Shown: positions 11,500 through 19,032 of the stretch, in pieces | How positions within the stretch are numbered: the first letter of the stretch is position 1 | How the letters are laid out: every line of letters begins with the position of its first letter | Origin: a virus | Length of the DNA stretch: 20,599 bases | Reading direction: 5' to 3' (one strand) | Virus record (IMG/VR): IMGVR_UViG_3300049825_000338 | Coordinates: 1-20,599 of that record | Program-made: the position numbers and the translations under genes | Notes under the pieces: model-generated | Databases searched by the model: none | What the model was told of the DNA's origin: nothing | The model's input: the letters and a program-made list of their open reading frames with translations, nothing else

Positions 11500-12741
11500 C
11501 TAAATGACGCCTAGCGAAATCTTCGCTTTCAAAACTTTGACTTTGCGAGCGTACTGTGCGGACAGTTCTTCTTCCGTCGCCTCAACAAAATTGGCCTCAG
11601 CGGTTTCGGTACTGTCTTCGGCTTCTTCAACTGAAACGTCCTCCTCGACAGCAGCCTCAACAACTTTCTTGGCGTCAGTTTCGGCACAATCAGCACAGCA
11701 CGGCTTTTTGGCGTAGTCCTCAGTCACAATTCCTGCGGCTACGAGAGCAAACTGCTCATCAGACGCATCGGCAACCAGCGCAGTTGTTCGCGGAACCGGG
11801 AAGCCCGGAGTGTTCACGGCAAGCAGACCGACTAGTTCTAGATTTCCGGCAACTTGTCTCCAGTCACCACTAATTCCAGAACCGGCCAACTCACGAACGC
11901 GCTCTTCAGTCACAGTTGGCCGCAACGCTCCGCCGAACCAGATTCCATTATCCAGCTCATATGTCACCACGTCCGCTACGCCAGCAGTCGTGTCGTCGTA
12001 GTGTTCCGTGGCCTGACGAGCGTTGAGCGTGATCTTTGCGTGACCTTTGGCCATAGTCACTACACCGGTAGAAAGCTTGTCACCTTCCGCTGTCTCGATT
12101 TGTCCAATTCGATAGTAGGCGTATTCTGTTTTGCTCTTAGGAGGAGTCAGGCACGCTGTCGGGCTGCCGATATGACACGTATCCCAACGTGCGGCAAACC
12201 CATGAACTCGGCCGTCATCTTCAACCGTTAGGGCGTAAGGTGAAGTGTCTTTGGCAGGAGCTTCAAACCAGGCTTTAGGAGGAAGAACTGGAATAGCAGC
12301 GGCAATTACTACTCTCGTATCGGCAAACGCTGGTATTGGTAGAAGAGTTACCGCAGCAATTTCTCCGCCCGTGATTCTTTCCAACGTCTGACCGCCGTCT
12401 TCGGCTAATTCAATTTCTTTCTTTGCACCTACAACGTCAGCTGAGATGCCTGTAAGAACACCGTTCTCTACTAGAGGAATGTACTCGGCGGCTGTGGCAT
12501 CGTCTGTGAACTCACCGCGGCCATAGATGGCACCGTTGTCACGCCAGATGTCATGAATCGCACCGATGGCAACGCTGTTCTTATGTCCTCCAGCCGGATC
12601 GTTTGATCGAATAGCCATCAAAGAAAGAGGCATTTCTCTCCATGAAAGAGTGTCAGGTACGAAATATCGTCCATCACTTGTCGGCTTTGTTTCATCCACA
12701 ATTTTCATTGAGAATTGACGCAAGGAGGTCTCATCTGCCAT
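11500..12741 (-). CDS. Head maturation protease (prohead protease)
   Basis: 413 residues. The N-terminal ~155 match the plan of phage prohead serine proteases: a self-contained beta domain with IGAIHDIWRDNGAIYGRGEF, then VENGVLTGISADVVG (Ser near residue 100, typical catalytic region), and GGEIAAVTLLPIPAFADTRV, equivalent to the S-L-V-x-x-P-A motif of the family. The middle has an unusual region with Cys/His pairs (RWDTCHIGSPTACLTPP), and the C-terminal ~60 residues are acidic with a CCADC cluster, possibly a scaffold part. It sits between portal and capsid, the canonical place. No AGGAGG precedes ATG 12741; the 22 bp directly upstream closely match those before the 118-residue tagged gene at 18143. 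It would cut the scaffold-like domain of the capsid protein. Confidence 0.82.
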   Translation of the reverse strand: MADETSLRQFSMKIVDETKPTSDGRYFVPDTLSWREMPLSLMAIRSNDPAGGHKNSVAIGAIHDIWRDNGAIYGRGEFTDDATAAEYIPLVENGVLTGISADVVGAKKEIELAEDGGQTLERITGGEIAAVTLLPIPAFADTRVVIAAAIPVLPPKAWFEAPAKDTSPYALTVEDDGRVHGFAARWDTCHIGSPTACLTPPKSKTEYAYYRIGQIETAEGDKLSTGVVTMAKGHAKITLNARQATEHYDDTTAGVADVVTYELDNGIWFGGALRPTVTEERVRELAGSGISGDWRQVAGNLELVGLLAVNTPGFPVPRTTALVADASDEQFALVAAGIVTEDYAKKPCCADCAETDAKKVVEAAVEEDVSVEEAEDSTETAEANFVEATEEELSAQYARKVKVLKAKISLGVI

Positions 12742-12763
12742 AGTAGTTCGATTGTACCACTCG
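12742..12763 (-). promoter_or_regulatory. Start-proximal element shared with the gene at 18143
   Basis: Read on the minus strand, the 22 bases ending at the protease start codon match those before the gene starting at 18143 in 17 of 22 positions. Both contain TGGTACRAT and an inverted pair (AGTGG...CYACT) that can form a 5-bp hairpin ending next to ATG; where the second arm differs, a G-U pair keeps it closed. TACAAT/TACGAT also fits an actinobacterial -10 box placed for a nearly leaderless transcript. No Shine-Dalgarno is visible at either start. Confidence 0.5.
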
Positions 12764-12785
12764 CTATTTATGGCAAAGGACGACT

Positions 12786-15149
12786 CTAAATCGGACGAGC
12801 TTCTCCAAAATTAGGTCCAATCCACGGAGTGACAACACATAAACAGCCTCGATGATCACCCGGACTCATGTACTCACGCTTGAGGAATCTGTAGGACTTC
12901 TCATCGGGCACGCGTAGCTCTTCATCAGTTTCGGTTCGAAACACCAAACCATCCAGCTGAATGTGAGGGTTAAATGACCCGTGAGGGCGACGAAGATTAG
13001 GCGAGTAAACCCACAACCATCCATCAATTCCTACGCCTAGCTGCTGCAAATACTCATTGACAATTCGTCCTGTAGCAGCACCTACCGGGAAGATAGAGGC
13101 GCTAGTCGATCCACCGCCAGCAATTTGGATGGCCTTACGGATATCACCAGGAGGAACCTGTAGACCATCAACTGAAGCCTCGCCTTCCGCTGATACCGGA
13201 ATACCGGCGTATAACCGCTCTCTGAGAAGGTCAATGAACGTTGCCAAGAAAGAAGCTTCGGCTGAAATTCTTGATTGTTCAACGATTGGAAGAAGATGCT
13301 TATAACCAATAGATTCAGTATCCGAATCAAAGTTAGACTCAATCAGCGACAACGCAGTAGTGACGGTTGTCTGACCGTATTCTGCTGCCTCAGCAGCCAC
13401 TTTGGAGAGATCAGCTCGAAGAAGATTGTCTTCGTTTAAGCCAATTTCTTGCATGCGCAGCATGTTGAGATATTCAGGAAGAAGAGCGTTGTCAACCCCC
13501 TTGTACTGCGCTGATTCCGTAGCGGTCAGCTTAGATCGCGCACGAGCGCCAAGACGTTCGGCCGTCCGCTTCAGCCCTGCTTCTGCCAGAACTCTTACCT
13601 GGTTAGTTAGTGAGATATCTAGCAGCGCTAGTTGTCGACTTACTGATTCAGCAGCCGAAGCGGTTATCGAACCAGGTTTGGCACCCGAAGACGGTCCGGA
13701 ACTTACCCGACGCATCGTTGATGTTTTCTGGGGATTAGCATTTACACCACCAACGGTGCTCCCTGGAGGGGTGTGTCCAGTCAGGGAGCCGTTAGGTCGC
13801 CCCCCGGCACCACCGCCCATAGGATCAGGTGGAGGAGTGGGTACGCCAGTAATGGCCATTTGCGGATCAGCTAGCTTCAGACCAACGCGCTTCGCTCGCT
13901 CTTCATCAGAAGGTTTAGCCTCTTGAGGAACACCAAGAGCTTCACGCAAATATTCATCGGAAGCAGCGAGACGATCGTATGCTTGAATAACTGCATCGGC
14001 CTTATCAGGCTGCACAATGAGCTTGCTGGCGTCGTACCACACAATGTAATCGCTGGCATCAGTAATTCCAGCACGGTTAAGGACCGGATTCAGATAACCA
14101 GTTGTCAATGAGTCACAGATAAGCTCAACAAATGGCTGGAAGTGAGCCGAAAAGGCGTCTTCCTTAACTACCCAGGCAGTCCAGTGATTAAGGTCTCCAA
14201 GACCAAGCAGGAAATCGGTAGGCAAGTCAATAGCAACGGCGATGCGTTTAATGGCCGACTCTCTCAATGCATTGGCAAGTTTGTCAAGAGGGCGTTCTAG
14301 CGTAATATATCGGATGGCTGATCCGTATTCGGCTGGACCGAAGATCATGATAGGTACGAGGTTGGACGGATGACCCTCATCCTTTGACGCTGCCATAAGA
14401 GCTTCCGCAATCCCCTTGTAAAGTGGGTTTGCATCAATTGGGTTAGGATTTCGGTCCTGCGTCTGCTGTGCTGGAGGAACTAGTTCTTGGGGTATGAATA
14501 GGATTCCTGACGAAGCAAATCTTGATCGAACCGCAGCCTTTTCGGCCTTTGAGATCATGAGCAACTTTTCGCAGTCGTCTTGAACGGTGCGCATAGCACT
14601 GTCCGCAAGGCGCGACCACCGAGGATGCGGTTTCCATACTCGCATCACAAGGGTTTCAAGAGGAACGTCAATAGGAGTCAAATATGGAGCTTCACGAATC
14701 TGCGCCTGAGGAATGTTTGTTCCGATGTGTGATGTGCCTGTGAATCTGATCTCGTCAATAGACCTAACTTCCCAGTGATCGCCGCCGACAATGTAAGCTT
14801 CCCCGGTGACGAAGATGTTTACGGCTAAGTCACGAAGAAGTCCGCGTTGCGTTCCAGTTGCGTCGACAAACTCGTTCATCGCACCGGCAACGTTACCCTC
14901 GGTCAGCTCCAACGGAGGGGCGTTGCTCTTCGGCCGTTTAGCTACAAACAACCTAATTCGTGCTAAGGCATTACCAAACAGATCAGCAGCCGATCTTATT
15001 TCAGGAACTAGATCATAGTAAACCCAAGCCTGACCTTGCCATTCCTGTTTTGCAGCTCGTGCATCTGGAACTTTCGTCCAGACATCAATCATCTGAGGCG
15101 CAGCCGCAGCCGCAGTTAGTACTTCGGGTGTTAGTTTGTTACGCGCCAT
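12786..15149 (-). CDS. Portal protein fused to a MuF-like C-terminal domain
   Basis: 787 residues, long for a portal. Residues 1-430 are a portal domain: EIRSAADLFGNALARIRLFV near the start, LLRDLAVNIFVTGEAYIVGG (102-123), and IAVAIDLPTDFLLGLGDLNHWTAWVVKEDAF (303-333), a region typical of actinophage portals. A Pro/Gly/Ser linker follows (435-495). Residues 500-787 are a helical domain ending in a MuF (SPP1 gp7)-like signature: FNPHIQLDGLVF (726-737), then SPGDHRGCLC (762-771). MuF proteins sit on the portal inside the head and often carry cargo; no toxin domain follows here. The start ATG overlaps the stop of the 50-residue gene upstream (ATGGCGCGTAA), giving coupled translation. The protein forms the DNA entry ring used by terminase. 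Confidence 0.85.
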   Translation of the reverse strand: MARNKLTPEVLTAAAAAPQMIDVWTKVPDARAAKQEWQGQAWVYYDLVPEIRSAADLFGNALARIRLFVAKRPKSNAPPLELTEGNVAGAMNEFVDATGTQRGLLRDLAVNIFVTGEAYIVGGDHWEVRSIDEIRFTGTSHIGTNIPQAQIREAPYLTPIDVPLETLVMRVWKPHPRWSRLADSAMRTVQDDCEKLLMISKAEKAAVRSRFASSGILFIPQELVPPAQQTQDRNPNPIDANPLYKGIAEALMAASKDEGHPSNLVPIMIFGPAEYGSAIRYITLERPLDKLANALRESAIKRIAVAIDLPTDFLLGLGDLNHWTAWVVKEDAFSAHFQPFVELICDSLTTGYLNPVLNRAGITDASDYIVWYDASKLIVQPDKADAVIQAYDRLAASDEYLREALGVPQEAKPSDEERAKRVGLKLADPQMAITGVPTPPPDPMGGGAGGRPNGSLTGHTPPGSTVGGVNANPQKTSTMRRVSSGPSSGAKPGSITASAAESVSRQLALLDISLTNQVRVLAEAGLKRTAERLGARARSKLTATESAQYKGVDNALLPEYLNMLRMQEIGLNEDNLLRADLSKVAAEAAEYGQTTVTTALSLIESNFDSDTESIGYKHLLPIVEQSRISAEASFLATFIDLLRERLYAGIPVSAEGEASVDGLQVPPGDIRKAIQIAGGGSTSASIFPVGAATGRIVNEYLQQLGVGIDGWLWVYSPNLRRPHGSFNPHIQLDGLVFRTETDEELRVPDEKSYRFLKREYMSPGDHRGCLCVVTPWIGPNFGEARPI

Positions 15150-15291
15150 TTACAGTCGTTTCTTCGGTCTTATTAGGTTCTTCCGGCGCATACGCAGTAC
15201 CTAATAGTGTTTGTGGCAGTACTGCCACCACAGGAGACCCAGGAACAGGTTTATCTCTGAATAATTTAGATCGTTGTCCGCAGCAAGGCAT
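15139..15291 (-). CDS. 50-residue protein upstream of the portal, CCGQ motif
   Basis: A short open frame of 50 codons starting MPCCGQRSKLFRDKPVPG and ending TEETTVNGA, below usual length cut-offs. It fills the gap between the DUF1360-like gene and the portal, and its TAA lies inside the first codons of the portal gene (11-nt overlap), strong evidence for translation. The vicinal cysteines at residues 3-4 followed by Gly-Gln and a basic patch resemble small actinophage proteins near portal genes, but I cannot name a function. No clear ribosome site precedes ATG 15291. It could be a portal-associated or assembly factor. Confidence 0.65.
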   Translation of the reverse strand: MPCCGQRSKLFRDKPVPGSPVVAVLPQTLLGTAYAPEEPNKTEETTVNGA

Positions 15292-15316
15292 GGTCGTTGT
15301 CAATTATGCCGTAGAA

Positions 15317-15775
15317 TCAGTGTGATTCGTGACCTGCGATGATGCCTACAAGAGCTGCCAGCGCCCAAGGCATTGCGACGTACAGGACCCCAATCGGCCA
15401 AAGCAGCCAGCCAACGTAGGCAAGAACTGAAACCCAGAACCCGGTACACCAGTCGCAAGACGTCAATTCTCCAAGCCAGTGACCACGATTTACGTACCAC
15501 CTTTCCGCTTCGCCTCCGGTAGTAGCTGGCATGGACTTGTAACGATTCTTTAGTTCAGCGGGCTTACCTTTAATCCACCGAAAGGTGACCAGCCAGTGAA
15601 AGAATCGACGCGACGTTCGTCCTTCTCTGGTCACATAAAGACCGGCATACGGCCATCTATCATGAAGGCGGTACCGCAGCGGCTCAGTGATGGAATCTCT
15701 GGTGATTAGCCTTGTGACTCTAAATGCGGCAAGAGAAAGGACAATAAGCGCCATGAACGATAGTGAAGTAATCAT
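15317..15775 (-). CDS. DUF1360-like small membrane protein
   Basis: 152 residues. An N-terminal hydrophobic helix (residues 3-18) runs into FRVTRLITRDSITEPLRYRL, the conserved lead-in of DUF1360 membrane proteins found in phages and Bacillus. A soluble, basic middle follows. Then comes the family's cysteine motif (LTSCDWCTGFWVSVLAYVGW, about residues 105-124) leading into two more hydrophobic segments at the C-terminus. Paired Cys with G-F-W next to the membrane suggests metal or partner binding; the biochemical role is unknown. First gene of the leftward operon, divergent from terminase across 51 bp that must hold promoters for both directions. AAGG lies upstream of ATG 15775. Confidence 0.75.
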   Translation of the reverse strand: MITSLSFMALIVLSLAAFRVTRLITRDSITEPLRYRLHDRWPYAGLYVTREGRTSRRFFHWLVTFRWIKGKPAELKNRYKSMPATTGGEAERWYVNRGHWLGELTSCDWCTGFWVSVLAYVGWLLWPIGVLYVAMPWALAALVGIIAGHESH

Positions 15776-15826
15776 CAGAAGTAAACCTTAGTCGTTAATT
15801 GAGGTTCGGAACATTAATCGTGTCCT

Positions 15827-17185
15827 ATGGTGGTGATCAACATGAACCCGGCATTACCAGACGACTGGTCTCTTTGGCCCGAAGAGAAGAAGAAGAAATT
15901 CCTAGAACGAATCAAATATGACTGGGAACTTTGGGCGCGACCTGAGCAATTGCCACCGGACGATGATTCTTGGAAAATTTATTTTGTGGCATCTGGTCGA
16001 GGCTTCGGCAAGACCAGGATGGGTGCCGAATGGGTACGTAGAAAGGCTTTACGTAATCCCGGCGTACGAATTGAAGCAATAGCTCCAACGTATTCTGGCC
16101 TAAGAGATGTCTGCTTTAACGGAGACAGCGGACTATTGAATATCTGCGCTCCGGGCGAGATTTTGAAATACAACAAGTCTCTTCACCAAATTGACTTCAA
16201 GAACGGTTCACAGGTTCAAGGTTTTTCGGCAGGAGAACCCGAAAAGTTTCGTGGTCCTCAGTTTCACTATGCCTGGATGGACGAGTTAGTGGCTTGGAAA
16301 TACCCGCGAGAAGTGTGGGACCAGGTAATGTTTGGTCTTCGTCTCGGTACTCATCCGCAGGTCATGGTTACGACCACACCTAAACCTACTGAGTTGATTG
16401 TCGAATTGATCAATCGTTCAGCAGACCCAACTTCCGGATTAGTAGTAGTCAAGGGATCGACTTTCGATAACTCGGCAAACCTAGCCCCAGCGGCTCTTGA
16501 TGAACTGCGAAGACGCTACGAAGGCACATCACTAGGTCGTCAGGAACTTTACGGTGAACTGCTTCTAGACTCCTCTTCCGCTCTCTGGACTCGCGAACTT
16601 ATCGAAACTTATCGTATCAACGAGGACTCGCTCCCTCCTCTTACACGAGTCATTGTAGCGGTCGACCCGTCCTTTGGTTTCCATCCTAATGAGACGCTGG
16701 AAGACGCAACGGCACTGACGCCATGTACCGGAATCATTGTAGTTGGCAAAGACAAAGAGGGTCATGCCTATATTCTTGAAGATGCTTCCGTCCTTAACCC
16801 TACGCCTGACCAATGGGCAAAGGCCGCAGTCGCTTCATACCACAAGCACAAGGCTGACAAGATTATCTTTGAACGAAACCACGGTGGAGCGATGGTCGAG
16901 TACACCATCAGAACAACGTGGCAGAACGCTCCACTAAAGTCGGTGCACGCCACTCGTGGCAAGCTAGTGCGGTCTGAGCCGGTTGCTGCTTTGACAGAGC
17001 AGGGAAAGATTCACTTCGTCGGCAACCACCCAATGCTCGAAGATCAGTTAACTTCCTGGGACGCATCGTCAAACTGGTCACCAGACAGAATGGACGCCTT
17101 TGTCTGGGGCGTCACCGAATTATGCCTTGACGGTGGATTTGGTGAAATATGGACCCCGAATCCAGCCGAATTAGGCTGGTTATGA
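15827..17185 (+). CDS. terL: Terminase large subunit
   Basis: 452 residues with both enzyme halves. ATPase: Walker A GRGFGKT (57-63), Walker B YAWMDE (148-153, D152/E153), coupling motif TTTPKP (182-187). Nuclease: first acidic residue in VAVDPSFG (D280), second in ILEDAS (D319), third in SPDRMDAFVW (D420/D423). It translocates and cuts phage DNA at the portal. It lies on the strand opposite to portal and capsid, an arrangement less common than a single terminase-portal-protease-capsid run; no small subunit is visible in the window. ATG 15827 is used, with ATG 15842 as the alternative; neither has a strong ribosome site. Its TGA overlaps the start of the next gene. Confidence 0.93.
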   Translation: MVVINMNPALPDDWSLWPEEKKKKFLERIKYDWELWARPEQLPPDDDSWKIYFVASGRGFGKTRMGAEWVRRKALRNPGVRIEAIAPTYSGLRDVCFNGDSGLLNICAPGEILKYNKSLHQIDFKNGSQVQGFSAGEPEKFRGPQFHYAWMDELVAWKYPREVWDQVMFGLRLGTHPQVMVTTTPKPTELIVELINRSADPTSGLVVVKGSTFDNSANLAPAALDELRRRYEGTSLGRQELYGELLLDSSSALWTRELIETYRINEDSLPPLTRVIVAVDPSFGFHPNETLEDATALTPCTGIIVVGKDKEGHAYILEDASVLNPTPDQWAKAAVASYHKHKADKIIFERNHGGAMVEYTIRTTWQNAPLKSVHATRGKLVRSEPVAALTEQGKIHFVGNHPMLEDQLTSWDASSNWSPDRMDAFVWGVTELCLDGGFGEIWTPNPAELGWL

Positions 17186-17499
17186 CGTTGGAATGGCGAG
17201 ATCGGGCGGCGTGCGCTGGACTAGATATGGCACTTTTTTATCCCGAAGTCTGTGGAGATGAGGTTCCTGAAGGTGACGTGTGCGAACCGGATGACGGACT
17301 TCGTGGCGGTACCGTTGACTTTTACGCGGAGGGAAAGAAAACCTGTGCAGGTTGTCCAGTAAGGCTGGACTGTCTAAGTCATGCTGTGGAGGAGAAAGAG
17401 AGGTACGGTCTTTGGGGAGGACTAAGCCCGCTGGAGCGCAGAAGAATTGATAGACGTCAAAGACGTCAAAGACTTAAAGAAAAACGTTCGATGGCTTAG
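17182..17499 (+). CDS. WhiB-like iron-sulfur transcription regulator with Cys-containing insert
   Basis: 105 residues from ATG 17182, which overlaps the terminase stop (ATGA), so translation is coupled; an ATG at 17149 would lie inside terminase. Family signature: C11 in AACAGLD, then C55-x2-C58-x5-C64, then YGLWGGLSPLERR (75-87), the G-x-W-G-G turn of Wbl proteins. The four cysteines would bind a 4Fe-4S cluster, and the very basic C-terminus (RRRIDRRQRRQRLKEKR) would touch DNA. Unusual: C11 and C55 are 44 residues apart, much more than typical, and the insert carries two more cysteines (C24, C34) in an acidic stretch. Wbl proteins usually act with the housekeeping sigma factor; a phage copy could redirect host transcription. 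Its end overlaps the convergent tagged gene by 26 bp. Confidence 0.88.
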   Translation: MTLEWRDRAACAGLDMALFYPEVCGDEVPEGDVCEPDDGLRGGTVDFYAEGKKTCAGCPVRLDCLSHAVEEKERYGLWGGLSPLERRRIDRRQRRQRLKEKRSMA

Positions 17500-17794
17500 A
17501 CGGTTTATGGGTCTTAATTTTGTCCATAACGTAGGAACGAGAAGCGTGAGCCACTGAAAGTCGACCATCATTACTACGACCAATAAAGATTCCACCTGGG
17601 TCTTGGCGAACTTCCCCAATTTTCTGACCTTTAGCGTTCTTGATAGGTTGGTAACGGAGCTTCGCAGGAAGGCCTTTAGTAGATTTATAGGTGCCGGTTG
17701 ATGAACCGCCAGTTCCGCCAGAAGTGGGTGGCCTACAAGATGCCGAGTAGCACGCAAATGCTATGATTTCTGAAGAAAGAAATTTATTAGGCAT
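17474..17794 (-). CDS. Shared-tag protein 1 (NKFL / C-x4-C-PP N-terminus)
   Basis: 106 residues, not recognised. The N-terminal tag is NKFL (3-6), a hydrophobic IIAFA, C-Y-S-A-S-C (C15, C20), R-P-P and a TSGGTGGSS linker ending near residue 33; nearly identical to the tag of the gene at 18162. The C-terminal part is basic, with a beta-hairpin-like core (GEVRQDPGGIFIGRSNDGRL) and a Lys-rich end. ATG 17794 overlaps the stop of the preceding gene by 8 nt (ATGCCTAA), so translation is coupled. It is the last of the four tagged genes below the reductase and converges with the WhiB-like gene. The tag could be a packaging, export or attachment signal; no function is claimed for the rest. Confidence 0.68.
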   Translation of the reverse strand: MPNKFLSSEIIAFACYSASCRPPTSGGTGGSSTGTYKSTKGLPAKLRYQPIKNAKGQKIGEVRQDPGGIFIGRSNDGRLSVAHASRSYVMDKIKTHKPSKPSNVFL

Positions 17795-18143
17795 TTTCAG
17801 TCATAGCCTTGCTGGCCCGAGCGTTCTTCTTACCGCCATTGGCGTGAAGACGTGCTCCGTACTTGGCAAGTGATGACTTAGCAATACTGTTGGTGTCCTT
17901 AGCTCGCTGACCTGACTTGATGTACCTAGCAATTGCCTCTGAGCGGCCCTTCATATGACCAGAGTGCGCACGCTTCACACCGCGAGAACCTGGCTTCATT
18001 TTGCCAAAGTGTCGTGCACCTGCCCCACGAGGGTATGAGCCGCCGTTTGGTGGAATGCATCCAGCTTGATTGCAGCCAGCACGGAAAGATTCAGAATCTT
18101 CAATCAAAACCGACATAGCGGCGTCAAGGAACTTATTGCTCAT
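17787..18143 (-). CDS. Shared-tag protein 2, strongly basic
   Basis: 118 residues, not recognised. NKFL (3-6) is followed by a longer, more divergent stretch and then G-C-N-Q-A-G-C-I-P-P-N-G-G (C24, C29), so the C-x4-C-x-P-P element is kept although the hydrophobic middle is replaced. The rest is very rich in Lys, Arg, His and Gly (for example GKMKPGSRGVKRAHSGHMKGR and KSGQRAKDTNSIAKSSLAKYG), like small nucleic-acid-binding or capsid-internal proteins. The 22 bp before ATG 18143 resemble those before the protease gene, and no Shine-Dalgarno is visible. Its stop overlaps the start of the next tagged gene. Confidence 0.68.
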   Translation of the reverse strand: MSNKFLDAAMSVLIEDSESFRAGCNQAGCIPPNGGSYPRGAGARHFGKMKPGSRGVKRAHSGHMKGRSEAIARYIKSGQRAKDTNSIAKSSLAKYGARLHANGGKKNARASKAMTENA

Positions 18144-18165
18144 AGTGGCTCTATCGTACCACTAG
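18144..18165 (-). promoter_or_regulatory. Start-proximal element shared with the protease gene
   Basis: The second copy of the 22-bp element described at 12742. On the minus strand it reads through TGGTACGAT and ends in CCACT next to ATG, with AGTGG and CCACT forming a perfect 5-bp inverted repeat. Its presence ahead of both a virion protease and a tagged gene suggests shared late expression. Confidence 0.5.
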
Positions 18166-18581
18166 CCGAAATATCCTACTGACGAGTCATGTAAGCGCTT
18201 TTCTCGTGATCGTGCCATGTTAGAAATTAGTTGCTGAGAGGCACTGTCACTATAAATTCCAACACGAGTAACGGCATCGTTATGCTGAAAGACTTTAGTC
18301 GCAATTTTTCCCGTTTCTGGGTTGATGCTGGCTATGCGAATAGACGTTCTTGTTGGCCCAGGAGACGACAGAAAAACTCTGTGAGGCGCACCCTTACCGA
18401 GACTGATAGCGTCATCGACGTTGATGTACGTAGCGGCAACAGACTTACGAGCACTAGACTGAAGTGCACCTGCTCTGTTAACCGTGGTGGATGAGCCTCC
18501 TGTGCCTCCTGACGTAGGGGGGCGACAAGTTGCTGAATAACAGGCAAACGCCACAACCTGAGGAGTCAGGAACTTGTTCAA
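18162..18581 (-). CDS. Shared-tag protein 3 (TTG start)
   Basis: 139 residues from a TTG start at 18581, not recognised. TTG is preferred over the ATG at 18608 because it gives the tag in the same position as in the sibling proteins (start, NKFL, T), lies one nt after the upstream stop, and has GGAAAGAAG a short distance before it; the ATG would overlap the upstream gene by 26 nt. The tag is followed by AFACYSATCRPPTSGGTGGSS, almost the same as in the gene at 17474. The C-terminal ~100 residues differ: NVDDAISLGKG, then RIASINPETGKIATKVFQHND, a likely beta domain, and a basic tail. Third in the coupled set below the reductase. Confidence 0.68.
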   Translation of the reverse strand: MNKFLTPQVVAFACYSATCRPPTSGGTGGSSTTVNRAGALQSSARKSVAATYINVDDAISLGKGAPHRVFLSSPGPTRTSIRIASINPETGKIATKVFQHNDAVTRVGIYSDSASQQLISNMARSREKRLHDSSVGYFG

Positions 18582-18582
18582 G

Positions 18583-19020
18583 TTACTTCTTTCCGTATGC
18601 CGTTTCAAATGCTTTTGCAGCAGCTTTACGCTCAGCCGACCCGCGATCGAGTCGCGTCAGTTTAATAAGGTCTTGAGCACGATTGCCAGTAGTCTTGTAT
18701 TCACCACGGAGCGCCTTGGACCCGTCTTTGTTAGCATTTACCTTACGTCCTGGAGCACTTGGTGCCTTCTTCTTACCGTAGGCCTCCTCGAACATCTTCG
18801 CTGCGGCCTTACGTTCGGATGATCCTCGATCTAGCCGAGTCAATTTAATGGCGTCCGCTGCCTTGTTTCCAGTTGTCTTAAATGGGCTACGAAGCTGCTT
18901 CGACCCATCTTTATTGGCGTTTCGTCCAGAAGACGAGCCACCCTTTCCAACGGGAGGAGGGGCGCAAGCTGCTGCATGACAGGCAAAGGCAATAATTTCT
19001 CGGGTCAGGAACTTATTCAC
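18583..19020 (-). CDS. Shared-tag protein 4 with two 51-residue repeats
   Basis: 145 residues from a GTG start at 19020, 12 nt past the reductase stop; not recognised. The tag is the simplest: NKFL (2-5), IIAFAC, C14 and C19, A-P-P-P and a GKGGSSSG linker. After it come two copies of a 51-residue unit (34-84 and 95-145), each with NKDGSK, a K-T-T-G-N turn, IKLTRLDRGS and ERKAAAK, then A-Y-G-K-K. The units are basic and helix-prone, suggesting nucleic-acid or repetitive-surface binding. The repeats are clear in the sequence; their role is not known. Confidence 0.7.
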   Translation of the reverse strand: MNKFLTREIIAFACHAAACAPPPVGKGGSSSGRNANKDGSKQLRSPFKTTGNKAADAIKLTRLDRGSSERKAAAKMFEEAYGKKKAPSAPGRKVNANKDGSKALRGEYKTTGNRAQDLIKLTRLDRGSAERKAAAKAFETAYGKK

Positions 19021-19032
19021 GGTGTGCCTATA

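Noticed and set aside
17149-17181. ATG at 17149 as start of the WhiB-like gene
   Set aside because: It lies inside the terminase C-terminus; the ATGA overlap at 17182 is the usual coupled arrangement.
18582-18608. ATG at 18608 as start of tagged protein 3
   Set aside because: It adds nine residues before the NKFL tag and overlaps the upstream gene; TTG at 18581 places the tag as in its siblings.
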